DNA from: Streptomyces rochei
GTDB lineage: Bacteria; Actinomycetota; Actinomycetes; Streptomycetales; Streptomycetaceae
Assembly: GCA_002155895.1 (NCBI GenBank)
Contig: MUMD01000186.1
Coordinates: 1 to 37,518, forward strand
Length of the DNA: 37,518 bases
Direction of reading: 5' to 3'
Positions 15,066 through 24,204 of this stretch are shown in pieces. Position numbers and translations under genes: made by a program. The stretch's first letter is position 1, and each line of letters opens with the position of its first letter. The notes beneath the pieces were generated by a model, which saw nothing but the letters and a program-made list of their open reading frames with translations, did not search any database and was not told the DNA's origin.

Positions 15066-15806
15066 GTGCTGGACTACGACAAGGAAGCGGAAGTCTACGA
15101 CGCCTCACGCGGCGGCGAACCCCGCGCCGAGGCCGCCGCACGGGCGGTACTGAGCCTCGTTCCGCCGCGCGCCCGCGAACTGCTCGACGTGGCCTGCGGC
15201 ACCGGCATCGTCACCCGCCGGCTCGCGGCCGGCCGTGCGGCCCTGCGCGTCACCGGGGCCGACCTCGCGCCCGCCATGGCCAGGCGGGCCGCCGCCCGGC
15301 TGCCCGGCGCGGTGGTGCTCGCCGACAGCCGCCGGCTGCCCTTCCGGGAGGGCGGATTCGACGCCGTCACCAGTGTGTGGCTGCTCCATCTGGTCGGCGG
15401 TGAGCGGAACGTACGGGCGGTCGTCGGCGAGTGCGCGCGCGTGCTGCGCCCCGGCGGGGTGTACGTGACCACCGTCGACAAGGGCCCCTCGCACAACGTC
15501 GGCAGCGACATCGACGCGGTGCTCGCCGACCGCCCGCCCAGCACCGCGCACGACGCCGCCCCCCTCGTCGAGTCCTGTGCCCGCGCGCACGGCCTGGTCC
15601 CCGCGGGCGAGGCCCGCTTCACCGGCCACGGCCAGGGCCGCAGTCCGCGCCGCACCATCGCCGACCTGAGGCGCGGCTGGTTCGTCACCCTGCCGCCGGG
15701 GGAGCCGCTCGCGGAGGAGTTCGCCGCCCGCCTCGCGGCCCTGCCCGACCAGGACCGGCCCCGGCCCGACCCGGTGTTCACCCTGCGGGCGTTCGCGAAG
15801 CCGTAG
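15066..15806 (+). CDS. class I SAM-dependent methyltransferase (UbiE/Methyltransf_11-like)
   Basis: A 246-residue methyltransferase. Motif I is LLDVACGTGIVTRRLA, motif II is the acidic end of VTGADLAPAM, and motif IV is GGFDAVTSVWLLHLV with the following VLRPGGVYV. It starts at GTG 15066, five bases after the dehydratase stop, which implies translational coupling; the open frame continues far upstream only because of base composition. The N-terminus VLDYDKEAEVYDASRGG is typical for this class. The acceptor is unknown. Coupling to a pterin enzyme is unusual and may reflect a shared small-molecule pathway, which is an inference. Confidence 0.82.
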   Translation: MLDYDKEAEVYDASRGGEPRAEAAARAVLSLVPPRARELLDVACGTGIVTRRLAAGRAALRVTGADLAPAMARRAAARLPGAVVLADSRRLPFREGGFDAVTSVWLLHLVGGERNVRAVVGECARVLRPGGVYVTTVDKGPSHNVGSDIDAVLADRPPSTAHDAAPLVESCARAHGLVPAGEARFTGHGQGRSPRRTIADLRRGWFVTLPPGEPLAEEFAARLAALPDQDRPRPDPVFTLRAFAKP

Positions 15807-15818
15807 CGGACCCCTGAA

Positions 15819-15858
15819 TTGCCGGGCCCCGGGCGGCAACCCGGCGGCCCCGGGCGGC
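15819..15858 (+). terminator. inverted and direct repeats before the PL11 gene
   Basis: TTGCCG at 15819-15824 pairs with CGGCAA at 15834-15839, and GCCCCGGGCGGC occurs twice (15826-15837 and 15847-15858), each containing CCCGGG. Several hairpins can form just after the methyltransferase stop at 15806. It could be a terminator or part of the PL11 leader. Confidence 0.35.
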
Positions 15859-15901
15859 GACCAGAAGGCGGAACCCATCCGTCCACCAGGAGGTTCGTCC
15901 C

Positions 15902-17779
15902 GTGAGCCACCCCCACACGCACCGCAGACGCCGTCCGCTCGTCCTCGGCGCGGCCCTCGCCGCCGCCGGGCTCGTCGGCACCGGCCTGACCACGCTCACC
16001 ACCGACACCGCCCAGGCCGCGACCGCCCGGCAGGTCGAGGCCCTCGACCGGGGCGTGGTCAGCGTCCACACCGGCGACGGCAATCTGGTCAGCTGGCGCT
16101 GGCTGGGCACCGACCCGGACGGCGTGGCCTTCAACGTCTACCGCGCCGGCACGAAGGTCAACTCCGCGCCGGTCACCGGCTCCACCACCTTCTTCCACGC
16201 CGGCGCCCCCTCGCACGCCGACTACACCGTCCGCGCGGTCGTCGGCGGCACCGAGCAGGGCGACTCGGTCCACGCGATCCAGTTCCGGGCCGGGTACAAG
16301 GACGTGCCGATCTCCCCGCCCGCCGGCGGCACCACCCCCGACGGCGTCGCCTACACCTACGAGGCCAACGACGCCTCCGTCGGCGACCTCGACGGCGACG
16401 GCGCCCTCGACCTCGTCCTGAAGTGGCAGCCCACCAACGCCAAGGACAACTCCCAGTCCGGCTACACCGGCAACACGATCGTCGACGGCGTCAAGCTCGA
16501 CGGCACCCGGCTGTGGCGCGTCGACCTCGGCCGCAACATCCGCTCCGGCGCCCACTACACGCAGTTCCAGGTGTACGACTACGACGGCGACGGCAAGGCC
16601 GAGGTCGCCATGAAGACCGCCGACGGCACCAAGGACGGCACGGGCGCGGTCGTCGGCAGCTCCTCGGCCGACCACCGCAACTCCTCCGGCTACGTGCTGA
16701 CCGGCCCCGAGTACCTGACCATGTTCAACGGGCAGACCGGCAAGGCCATGGGCACGGTCGACTACGTCCCCGGCCGGGGCAACGTCTCCTCCTGGGGCGA
16801 CTCCTACGGCAACCGCGTCGACCGCTTCCTGGCCGGCACGGCCTACCTGGACGGCTCCCGCCCCTCCCTGATCATGGCGCGCGGCTACTACACCCGGTCG
16901 GTCATCGCCGCCTGGGACTGGCGCGACGGCCGCTTCACCCGCCGCTGGACCTTCGACACCGACTCCTCCACCAACGCCGGCAAGGGCTACGACGGCCAGG
17001 GCAACCACCAGCTCTCCGTGGCGGACGTCGACGGCGACGGCCGGGACGAGATCGTCTACGGCGCGATGGCCGTCGACGACAACGGCCACGGCCTGTGGAC
17101 CACACGCAACGGCCACGGCGACGCCCTGCACGTCGGCGACCTCGACCCGTCCCGGGCGGGCCTGGAGGAGTTCAAGGTCGACGAGGACGGCTCCAAGCCC
17201 TCGTCCTGGATGGCCGACGCCCGCACCGGTCAGATCATCTGGGCCACGGGCGCGAGCGGCGACAACGGCCGCGGCGTCTCGGCCGACATCTGGTCCGGCA
17301 GCGCGGGCGCCGAGTCCTGGTCGTCGGCCGAGAGCGGCATCCGCGACCCCAAGGGCACGGTCGTGAACAGCCGCAAGCCCTCCAGCACCAACTTCCTGTC
17401 CTGGTGGGACGGCGACCCCGTCCGCGAACTCCTCGACGGCACCCGTGTCGACAAGTACGGGACCTCCGGTGACACCCGCCTGCTCACCGGCTCCGGCGTC
17501 GCCGCCACCAACGGCACCAAGGCCACCCCGGTCCTGTCCGGCGACATCCTCGGCGACTGGCGGGAGGAGATCGTCTGGCGCACGTCGGACAACAGGGCCC
17601 TGCGGATCTACTCCACCCCGCACGACACGGACCGCAGGATCACGACCCTCCTCCACGACACCCAGTACCGCACGGCGCTGGCCTGGCAGAACACGGCATA
17701 CAACCAGCCGCCGCACCCGAGCTTCTTCATCGGCGCGGGGATGGCGACGGCACCCAGGCCGACGGTGTACACGCCCTGA
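15902..17779 (+). CDS. secreted rhamnogalacturonan lyase, polysaccharide lyase family 11
   Basis: A 625-residue exported enzyme that cleaves the rhamnose-galacturonate backbone of pectin by beta-elimination, like Bacillus YesW/YesX. The N-terminus has an Arg-rich region (HRRRRP), a hydrophobic core and an AQA-A cleavage site near residue 38. The PL11 beta-propeller shows repeated calcium-type Asp motifs: DLDGDGALDLVLKW, YDYDGDGKAEVAMKTADGT and ADVDGDGRDEIVYGAM. The end, YNQPPHPSFFIGAGM, is typical of the family. No carbohydrate-binding module is attached. The start is GTG 15902 with GGAGG upstream. The gene lies beside the cellulase/xyloglucanase cluster and converges on a small gene with a 15-base gap. 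Confidence 0.92.
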   Translation: MSHPHTHRRRRPLVLGAALAAAGLVGTGLTTLTTDTAQAATARQVEALDRGVVSVHTGDGNLVSWRWLGTDPDGVAFNVYRAGTKVNSAPVTGSTTFFHAGAPSHADYTVRAVVGGTEQGDSVHAIQFRAGYKDVPISPPAGGTTPDGVAYTYEANDASVGDLDGDGALDLVLKWQPTNAKDNSQSGYTGNTIVDGVKLDGTRLWRVDLGRNIRSGAHYTQFQVYDYDGDGKAEVAMKTADGTKDGTGAVVGSSSADHRNSSGYVLTGPEYLTMFNGQTGKAMGTVDYVPGRGNVSSWGDSYGNRVDRFLAGTAYLDGSRPSLIMARGYYTRSVIAAWDWRDGRFTRRWTFDTDSSTNAGKGYDGQGNHQLSVADVDGDGRDEIVYGAMAVDDNGHGLWTTRNGHGDALHVGDLDPSRAGLEEFKVDEDGSKPSSWMADARTGQIIWATGASGDNGRGVSADIWSGSAGAESWSSAESGIRDPKGTVVNSRKPSSTNFLSWWDGDPVRELLDGTRVDKYGTSGDTRLLTGSGVAATNGTKATPVLSGDILGDWREEIVWRTSDNRALRIYSTPHDTDRRITTLLHDTQYRTALAWQNTAYNQPPHPSFFIGAGMATAPRPTVYTP

Positions 17780-17794
17780 CCCGGGCCCGCGTCC

Positions 17795-18040
17795 TCACGC
17801 GGCCTCGTCCACCGGCGGGCGCTTCCCGCCGGTGACCACCTCCCTGACCCGCCCCTGCGTCAGCCGCGTCCGGGAGGCGAGCACCTCCAGCGGTACGCCC
17901 CGCCGGTACGCGGCGCGCAGGGCCGCGTCCCGGCAGTCGTGCAGTCTCTTCCTCGCGGCCTTTCCCGTGACCGTCCGGTGCAGCAGCGCCGCCAGTGCGA
18001 GCATCAGCCGCCCCGCCGCGCCCTCCCATGTCCGCGCCAT
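17795..18040 (-). CDS. very small helix-turn-helix protein
   Basis: An 81-residue protein with no family I can name. Residues 1-20 include a hydrophobic helix (RLMLALAALLH), the middle is basic (GKAARKRLHDCRDAALRAAYRRG), and 49-69 reads like a helix-turn-helix (GVPLEVLASRTRLTQGRVREV) resembling sigma region 4 or small phage-type binders. The start is uncertain: ATG 18040 gives this form, while in-frame starts upstream would add up to 48 residues without clear sequence character. Codon bias is genuinely streptomycete. It lies downstream of the GH74 terminator on the same strand and converges on the PL11 gene. Confidence 0.55.
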   Translation of the reverse strand: MARTWEGAAGRLMLALAALLHRTVTGKAARKRLHDCRDAALRAAYRRGVPLEVLASRTRLTQGRVREVVTGGKRPPVDEAA

Positions 18041-18139
18041 ACGGCGCCCCCTGTCCTCGCCACCCACTCCTGCTGACACAACGGTCGAAGAAGTGCAGCG
18101 CGGCCACAAGGGCGTGAAACGGGCGCACAGGTCCCGGAA

Positions 18140-18176
18140 GCGGGAGGGGCGCGCCGTACGCACGCGCCCCTCCCGC
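18140..18176 (-). terminator. terminator after the GH74 gene
   Basis: A perfect 14-bp stem (18140-18153 with 18163-18176, 9-base loop) starts four bases after the GH74 stop codon on the minus strand. No T-run follows. Confidence 0.7.
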
Positions 18177-18180
18177 GAGG

Positions 18181-20835
18181 TCACGCCCGACCGCAGACCC
18201 GGTCACCCATCGCGAACGACGCCGGTGCCGCGTTCGTCCCCGACCAGCTCCCGGTGAAGCCGAAGCTCACCGAAGCGCCCGGTGCCACGTCGGCGTTCCA
18301 GCCGACGTTCCTCGCCGTCACCACCGTGCCCGACCGGGTGTGCTCGGCGTTCCACATCTGCGTCACCTCCTGGCCGCCCGGGAACGACCAGTCCAGGGAC
18401 CAGCCCCGCCACGCGGCGGTGCCCGTGTTGGTGAGCCGCACATCGGCCTGGAAGCCGCCCGCCCACTGGTTGGTGACCTTGTACGTCACCGCGCAGGTGC
18501 CGGCCGGGTCCGGGTCCGGTCCCGGACCGGGGCCGGTACCGGCGGTGTCGCCGTAGACGATCCCGCGCCCGTTGGTCGCCACGTACACCCGCCCGTACAC
18601 CCGCGGGTCGCCCGTGATGGCCGCGCCGGTCCAGCCCCACTGGTGGGCGTCGTCGTTGACGCGGGTCCAGGTGGCGCCCCGGTCGGTGGAGCGGAAGATG
18701 CCGCGGACCCCGGCGATCTTCGCACTGGTGTACAGGGTCTGGTAGGAGGCGCCCGGCGCCGCCTTGCCGAAGCCCACCGTGTCGGCCTCCTCGACGTTCG
18801 GCAGCTCGGTGAAGCTCGCGCCGCCGTCCGTGGAGTGCCACAGCCCGTACGGGCCGTCCGCCGCCCCGCCGGCCAGCCAGATGTCGCCCTTCGCACCCGG
18901 CAGCGCCTTGAAGCGGACGCTGTCCCCGGCGGGCAGTCCGGTGGCCGCCGACGCGGTGAAGGTCGCGCCGCCGTCCGTACTGACGTAGAACTTCCCGGAC
19001 TTGAAGCCGTAGAAGGTGTTCGGGTCGACCCGGTCGGACTCGACGACCGCCCCGGCCGGGATGCCGCTCGACGCCTGCCAGGACGTGCCGAAGCCGTGGG
19101 TGAAGTGGACGCCGGCGCCCTGCGGGCTCCACACGAAGCGCTTCCCGTCCGCGCCCGCGGCCACCGTGCCGCCGCCGCTCACGCCCGCCGGGTCGGTCCC
19201 GCCGAACCAGTTGGCGCCGTTGTCCGTGGAGAAGGCGATGTGCGGGCCCGCGTCCAGGTTGCCGGCCCGCACGACGACGTCCGGGTTCGACTCCGCGAAG
19301 TCCAGGCTGGTGGTGGAGGTGAAGTTCGGGGAGGTGAACATCATCGACGGCACCTCGGTCAGGCTCGTGTGCCGGAAGCCGCCGATGTCACCGAGCGCGC
19401 TGAGCAGCGGGGCACCCGACGGGGGAGCGGCCAGGTCGTTCACCGCCGTCTCCTCCAGCCCGCGGACCATGGGCTGGATGGCGAACTTTCCGCCCTCGTC
19501 GTCCCAGTCCGTGAGGTTCTCCGTGCCGTAGATCGTCGCCCCGGTGCCGTACATCATCCGGTCCGAGTCGAACGGGTCGATCTCCAGCGCCTCCGTCATC
19601 CAGCCCAGCTTCGGCGTCTGCTCGGGCGGCGCCGGGTTCGCGCCCCAGGTCAGCCACGGGGACGAGGAGACGTCCATGGTGTAGCGGTTCTCGCGCGTCG
19701 GGTACGACGTGTACTCCCACGCCTGCGTCCAGGTCGCGCCGCTGTCCGTGGACCGGTAGATCTGCGTGTCCGGCCACCAGGAGCTGTACGCCGTCGCCAT
19801 CACGGTGCCGGGGTTCTGCCGGTCGACGGTCAGTCCGCTGAAGCCGAAGTAGGTGTCGGCCTCCGCCACCGGGCTGATGTCCGTCCAGGTGCCCGTCCCC
19901 GTCGCGTACCGGTACAGCCGGCCCTTGCCGCCGTCGTAGGGGCCGCCGGTGTCGCTGTAGGCGAGGTAGAGGTAGCCGTTCTCCGCGTCCAGGACGCCCT
20001 TGTGCGCCAGGTAGCCCGTGGGCTGCCCGGCGACCCGCTGCCAGGTCGCGCCCGCGTCGGTCGAGCGGTAGACGGCGTTCTCCTTGTCGGCGACCCCCAC
20101 GTAGACCGTCTTCGTGGGCGTGCCCGCCGTGCCCGTGGACTCGTCGAAGGTCACCCAGACGATGCCCTGGTTGTCGGAGGCGTAGCCGCTGGTGTCCGTC
20201 GGGTCCTGCGCGTAGTTCCCGGGGTTCGGGAAGGCCGTCACCTCGGACCAGGTCACGCCCGCGTCCGTCGAGCGCCACAGGCCGTGGCCGCTGGGCGCGC
20301 CCAGGTACAGCACGTCGTTGTCGTGCGGGTCGACGGCCAGCCGCTCGCCCATGCCGCGGCCCGGCATGTTGCCGCCCAGCTTGAACGGCAGGTCGGCCTT
20401 CTCCCAGGTGGCGCCCCGGTCGGCGGAGCGCAGCACCGCGCCGTTGCCCGGGTCCCAGTCGTTGGTGTACGTGCCGACTGCCGCGTACACCCGGTCGGGA
20501 TCGACGGCGTCGGAGGCGACGCTGACCACGCCCGTGTGGCCCCAGTCGTCCCAGCCGACGTGGTCCAGCAGCGGGGTCCAGGACTTCGTCCCCTCCTGCC
20601 AGCGATAGGCCCCGCCGATGTCGGTGCGGGCGTAGGCCAGGTCCTTCTCGGAGCGGTTGAAGACGATGCCGGGGACGAAGCCGCCCCCGTCGACGCGCGC
20701 GTTCTTCCAGGTGTAGGTGTCGGCGGACACGGCGGCCGGCCTCGGTGACTCGGCGGCCAGCGCGGCCGGCGGGCCGCCGGTGAGGAGGCCGGCCGCCAGG
20801 GCCAGCAGGGCTGTGAGGAGCCGGGTTCTTCGCAC
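18181..20835 (-). CDS. secreted GH74 xyloglucanase with C-terminal CBM2
   Basis: An 884-residue exported beta-glucanase, probably hydrolysing xyloglucan. The signal peptide covers about residues 1-28. The two seven-bladed propellers are marked by many Asp-box turns (for example STDAGVTW, STDSGATW, STDRGATW). Catalytic Asp candidates are D72 in ARTDIGGAYRW and the Asp of ALGDIGGFRH, equivalent to the pair known in C. thermocellum Xgh74A. A Gly/Pro/Asp linker (about 766-780) leads to a family-2 cellulose-binding module at 781-884 with terminal cysteines and conserved Trp. The start GTG 20835 follows GGAAGG at a rather long distance. No CebR-type box lies in front of it; it may be reached by transcription from GH48 244 bases upstream. 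Confidence 0.92.
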   Translation of the reverse strand: MRRTRLLTALLALAAGLLTGGPPAALAAESPRPAAVSADTYTWKNARVDGGGFVPGIVFNRSEKDLAYARTDIGGAYRWQEGTKSWTPLLDHVGWDDWGHTGVVSVASDAVDPDRVYAAVGTYTNDWDPGNGAVLRSADRGATWEKADLPFKLGGNMPGRGMGERLAVDPHDNDVLYLGAPSGHGLWRSTDAGVTWSEVTAFPNPGNYAQDPTDTSGYASDNQGIVWVTFDESTGTAGTPTKTVYVGVADKENAVYRSTDAGATWQRVAGQPTGYLAHKGVLDAENGYLYLAYSDTGGPYDGGKGRLYRYATGTGTWTDISPVAEADTYFGFSGLTVDRQNPGTVMATAYSSWWPDTQIYRSTDSGATWTQAWEYTSYPTRENRYTMDVSSSPWLTWGANPAPPEQTPKLGWMTEALEIDPFDSDRMMYGTGATIYGTENLTDWDDEGGKFAIQPMVRGLEETAVNDLAAPPSGAPLLSALGDIGGFRHTSLTEVPSMMFTSPNFTSTTSLDFAESNPDVVVRAGNLDAGPHIAFSTDNGANWFGGTDPAGVSGGGTVAAGADGKRFVWSPQGAGVHFTHGFGTSWQASSGIPAGAVVESDRVDPNTFYGFKSGKFYVSTDGGATFTASAATGLPAGDSVRFKALPGAKGDIWLAGGAADGPYGLWHSTDGGASFTELPNVEEADTVGFGKAAPGASYQTLYTSAKIAGVRGIFRSTDRGATWTRVNDDAHQWGWTGAAITGDPRVYGRVYVATNGRGIVYGDTAGTGPGPGPDPDPAGTCAVTYKVTNQWAGGFQADVRLTNTGTAAWRGWSLDWSFPGGQEVTQMWNAEHTRSGTVVTARNVGWNADVAPGASVSFGFTGSWSGTNAAPASFAMGDRVCGRA

Positions 20836-20878
20836 GGTGGGGAACCGTCCTTCCGTCAGGAACAGAACACATGCGAGG

Positions 20879-20913
20879 CCGGGCGGCCCTCGGCGTGGAC
20901 GAGGGCCGCCCGG
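20879..20913 (-). terminator. perfect 14-bp hairpin between GH48 and GH74
   Basis: Bases 20879-20892 (CCGGGCGGCCCTCG) pair with 20900-20913 around a 7-base loop. On the minus strand it lies 167 bases after the GH48 stop and 44 bases before the GH74 start, so it may end GH48 transcripts, attenuate readthrough into GH74, or protect a processed 3' end. No T-tract. Confidence 0.55.
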
Positions 20914-20985
20914 CAGGTTGTCCCGCCGTCCGGTGGCGGGACCGAGCACGCGGAGCCGTCGAGCGCCACGGGGGAGGAGCGGTGC

Positions 20986-21049
20986 CCCCGCGCCCGTCAG
21001 GGGCGCGGGGAACTGCGCGACCGGCCACACACGGCCCGCAGTCGAGGAA
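20986..21049. repeat. Streptomyces intergenic repeat (GGGGCGCGGGGAACTGCGCGA type)
   Basis: A 10-bp hairpin (20986-20995 with 21001-21010) is followed by GAACTGCGCGACCGGCC and then CCCGCAGTCG. I recognise this string as a dispersed palindromic intergenic element that recurs across Streptomyces chromosomes; that recognition is from memory. On the minus strand it follows the GH48 stop at 21080 and could serve as its terminator. Confidence 0.6.
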
Positions 21050-21079
21050 CCGCCGATCCCGCCCGGCGCTCCGCGGGGG

Positions 21080-24001
21080 CTATTCGAGAAGCTCCGCGTA
21101 CGAACCCATGGCGAGGGCGATGTCCGCCTGCGCCCAGAACCGGTGGTACGTGAACGTGGGCGCGGCACCGCCCGCGAGATAGCTCTCGATCTTCGACCAG
21201 GCGGGGTCGTCCTGGTAGAAGGAGCGGATCGAGGAGAAGGTCGACGACGCGTCGATCGTGTCGCCGTTCGGCATGGTCCCGGTCCACCCGTTGGGGACGT
21301 GCACCGGGTCGTCGAAGCGGTTGTAGTCGGCGCGGGTCTCCGGGACGGCGATGCCGAGCGCGTCCTGGTTGTTCTCCCACATGCCGTCCAGCAGCGCCTT
21401 CGCGGTCGCCGCCGCCTCGGTGTCGCCCGAGCGGTCCGCGTAGTACGTCAGCGTCTTGGCGTAGGCGGCCGCCACACCGACGTCGTTGGTGTAGTCCGCG
21501 ACCGTGACGTGCAGCGAGGCGTTGTCACCGGGGGAGGCCGCGTTCCAGGTGTCCGGCTGCCCCGACCACTTCAGCGTCGAGGGCATCAGGAAGCTGCCGT
21601 CCGGGTTGACCGTCGTCTCCGACAGCGCCCAGTCGACCCACTTGTCCAGGACCTCCTCGGCCCGCGCGTCGCCGCTCTGCCGGTAGTACTCGGCGACCCG
21701 CTCCATGGACCACGCCTGGAAGCCGAACCACTGGTTGGACGGCGGGTCGTGGTACACCGGCTTCTCGTCGTAGTACATGCCGTAGAAGGTCGGCGTACCG
21801 GCCGGCGGGGTCGCGTAGCGGCCCGCCCAGCTGTTGGTCGCGCCGCCCGCGATGGCGCCCTCGTCGGACTGGAGCCAGCGGTAGAACTCGATCTGCCGGT
21901 CCAGGGACTTGGCCCAGTCCGCCGCGCCCGTCGCCGACTTCGGCTTCAGGTCGTCGTACGTGCTCAGCGCGTACGCGGCCAGCGGGTTCTGGTAGCCGCC
22001 GTGGGTGTGGCTGGAGCCGATGCGCCAGGCCCAGCCCGCCGAGGTGTCGACCGCGCCGCCCCACGCGTAGTACCAGGACAGCAGGTAGTGCGCGGAGTCC
22101 TTGCCGGTGCCGGCCGGGCAGCTCGACGGCCCCACGCAGTTCCCGACCTTCTTGAAGTACTTGTCGTACATCGCGTAGCGCAGGTAGTCGCCCATCTTGG
22201 CGGCCTTGTCCAGGGTGCCGGCGATCTCCTCGCCCTTGCCCTGCTCCTCGGCCCAGATGTCCGCCCAGTACGCCGCCTGCACCGCCCGCGCGTCGGCGTC
22301 CGGGGCGTTGGTGAACTTCCACTGCTTGGCGTAGGAGGCGTCACCCGTGAACAGGTCCAGGTAGCCGTTCTTCCCGCCGTACTTGAAGGCGTCGCAGGTC
22401 GGCTGCGGCACCGTCTCCCACACCGACTCCTGCGCGCCGCGCTGGAAGGTGTTGATGTAGGACGGACCGGTGTCGGAGGGGCCCGCCTCGCACTTGCCGG
22501 GCGAGTTGCCGTAGCCGTAGGTGTTGTCGACGTCCTGGAGCCAGTGCATGCCGTAGACGTCGTCCGTGCCGTACGCCGACTTCAGCTCACCGGCGATCGG
22601 GTCCGGGCCGACGGAGACCGTGCCGTCCAGCTTCGCCGGGTACTCCTGCGGCGTGTCCAGCTCGGGGGCGTAGGTCGCCGGCTTGGACGCGTTGTAGGAG
22701 GAGTTGGTCGGCTGGTCGGCGTGGGTGGGGATCATGTAGGTCTCCATGATCTCCCAGGCGTTGTTGAACCGGTCCCAGTCGCCGGTCACCTTGCCGTACA
22801 TGGCCTGGAGCCACAGCAGGTAGCTGTACGCCTCGGACGTGGTCTCGTGCCCGTGGTCCGGCGCCTCCACGATCAGCGTCTCGACCGAGTGGTACGGGAT
22901 GCCCTCGGGGGAGAAGTAGCCGTTGGCCGGGTCGGTGATCTTCCCGTACAGCTCCAGGAAGCGGGCGTCGTAGTCCTTCTGGGCGCCCAGCTGGGTCACG
23001 GTGACCGTGGCCTTGCCGTGGCCGGGGGCCGTGGACTCGAAGACCGCCGAGCCGCTGCCGGAGGCGTCGGCCGCGATGGTCACCCGCTGCGCGGTGTTCC
23101 AGTTCGACGGGGTGAAGGTGAGGCTCGCCCCGGCGGAGACCGACAGACCGGAGTTGCCGCTCGCGCGGGCCGTCGTCACGGTGACGTTCGCGGTCGGCTG
23201 CTTCGACAGCTTGACCTCGAAGCTCCCCGACTCGCCCTGCTGGACACCCAGTTGGGCCGGCGTGGCGACCACGGTCGGTCCCGAGGCGACCGTGATGCCG
23301 ACCGGCACGGAGGCGGCGGAGGCGCCCATGCTGTCGTAGGCCTTCGCCACCAGTGAATGACTGCCCACGGTCAAGCCAGAGGCCGAGTGCGTGTAGGGCG
23401 CGCTGGTGTCGGTGCCCAGCAGCGTGGTGTCGTCGTAGAACTCCACCTTGCTGATGGTGGCGTTGTCGGCCGCGGCGGCCGTGGCGGCCAGCGGGACGGC
23501 CTCGCCCTGCGAGTAGACCGACCCCGGCTCCGGGCTGGTCAGCACCGTGATCGGCGGCTGGTGCGCGCCGGCGCAGGTGGTGCCGTTGACGGCGAAGTTC
23601 GTCGGCGCGGTGTTGGTGCCGCTGTAGGTGAACTGCCCGCCGGTGGTGACGGCGGCGCCGGCCGCGACCCGGGCGTTGTACGCGGCGTTCTTGACGGTGA
23701 CGGTCTTCCCGGACTGGCTCCAGCTGCCGTTCCAGCCGTTGGTCAGCCGCTGGTTGCCCGCGTAGTCGTACGTCAGGGTCCAGCCGTCGATGGCTTCGGT
23801 GCCGCGGTTGGTGAGCGTCAGTTCGGCGGTGAAGCCGGAGCCCCAGTCGTTGGTCCGGTAGTCCACGCTGCACTGGAGTGCGGCCGCCTGGGCGGGAGTC
23901 GAACCGGTACCCAGCATGGTGAGGGGTAACGCGAGGGCCGCCAGCGCGGCCGTCCACAGCCGCCGCGCGGTGCGGCGTCTGCGTCTGTGGGCGGGGTGCA
24001 T
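21080..24001 (-). CDS. secreted GH48 cellobiohydrolase with N-terminal CBM2 and two beta-sandwich modules
   Basis: A 973-residue processive reducing-end exocellulase. Order of parts: signal peptide (about 1-40, TPAQAA-A), family-2 cellulose-binding module (41-143, C44 and C143), an Ig-like module (about 149-240, with [18 protein letters not shown]), a second Ig/Calx-beta-like sandwich (about 243-338), then GH48 (about 344-973). The catalytic region reads [18 protein letters not shown]379 and E390 are 11 apart, exactly like E44 and E55 of C. cellulolyticum Cel48F. ATG 24001 has AAGGAGGAAC upstream. A promoter with a perfect CebR-type box lies 61-102 bases upstream. It is divergent from the GH6 gene and precedes GH74. 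Confidence 0.95.
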   Translation of the reverse strand: MHPAHRRRRRTARRLWTAALAALALPLTMLGTGSTPAQAAALQCSVDYRTNDWGSGFTAELTLTNRGTEAIDGWTLTYDYAGNQRLTNGWNGSWSQSGKTVTVKNAAYNARVAAGAAVTTGGQFTYSGTNTAPTNFAVNGTTCAGAHQPPITVLTSPEPGSVYSQGEAVPLAATAAAADNATISKVEFYDDTTLLGTDTSAPYTHSASGLTVGSHSLVAKAYDSMGASAASVPVGITVASGPTVVATPAQLGVQQGESGSFEVKLSKQPTANVTVTTARASGNSGLSVSAGASLTFTPSNWNTAQRVTIAADASGSGSAVFESTAPGHGKATVTVTQLGAQKDYDARFLELYGKITDPANGYFSPEGIPYHSVETLIVEAPDHGHETTSEAYSYLLWLQAMYGKVTGDWDRFNNAWEIMETYMIPTHADQPTNSSYNASKPATYAPELDTPQEYPAKLDGTVSVGPDPIAGELKSAYGTDDVYGMHWLQDVDNTYGYGNSPGKCEAGPSDTGPSYINTFQRGAQESVWETVPQPTCDAFKYGGKNGYLDLFTGDASYAKQWKFTNAPDADARAVQAAYWADIWAEEQGKGEEIAGTLDKAAKMGDYLRYAMYDKYFKKVGNCVGPSSCPAGTGKDSAHYLLSWYYAWGGAVDTSAGWAWRIGSSHTHGGYQNPLAAYALSTYDDLKPKSATGAADWAKSLDRQIEFYRWLQSDEGAIAGGATNSWAGRYATPPAGTPTFYGMYYDEKPVYHDPPSNQWFGFQAWSMERVAEYYRQSGDARAEEVLDKWVDWALSETTVNPDGSFLMPSTLKWSGQPDTWNAASPGDNASLHVTVADYTNDVGVAAAYAKTLTYYADRSGDTEAAATAKALLDGMWENNQDALGIAVPETRADYNRFDDPVHVPNGWTGTMPNGDTIDASSTFSSIRSFYQDDPAWSKIESYLAGGAAPTFTYHRFWAQADIALAMGSYAELLE

Positions 24002-24061
24002 GGTGCTGGTTCCTCCTTGCGGCTCGGGGGTGTGGGGGCGGAGCAACAAGCCTTGAACCAG

Positions 24062-24075
24062 TGGGAGCGCTCCCA
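24062..24075. promoter_or_regulatory. perfect CebR-type operator TGGGAGCGCTCCCA
   Basis: A perfect 14-bp palindrome identical to the known CebR consensus, the LacI-family repressor that releases DNA in the presence of cellobiose. It touches the -10 hexamer of the GH48 promoter and covers the expected transcription start, so binding should block initiation. Confidence 0.9.
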
Positions 24076-24103
24076 TAGTGAGGAGGGGGGTCGGTGCGGT
24101 CAA
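24075..24103 (-). promoter_or_regulatory. GH48 promoter
   Basis: On the minus strand, -35 TTGACC (24103-24098) and -10 CACTAT (24080-24075) are separated by 17 bases. The -10 ends at the edge of the CebR-type box, placing +1 near 24067 and giving a leader of about 65 bases. Confidence 0.6.
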
Positions 24104-24115
24104 GATGTGTGAAGA

Positions 24116-24131
24116 GTCGAAAAGATTCGAC
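24116..24131. promoter_or_regulatory. palindrome GTCGAA-AAGA-TTCGAC
   Basis: A perfect 6-bp dyad, unusually AT-rich for this DNA, between the two divergent cellulase promoters and 13 bases upstream of the GH48 -35. It is a possible second operator or activator site; the factor is unknown. Confidence 0.4.
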
Positions 24132-24204
24132 AGTCGGCGCCGGGAGAAAGTCGGTAACTCCTCTGTTCTTTGCCGTCACTTGGCGCTACCTTCATCGGCA
24201 CCAG

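Noticed and set aside
20717-23356. An 879-codon plus-strand frame antisense to GH48
   Set aside because: Composition is Val/Arg/Gly-rich and domain-free, and the opposite strand encodes a clear GH48 enzyme.
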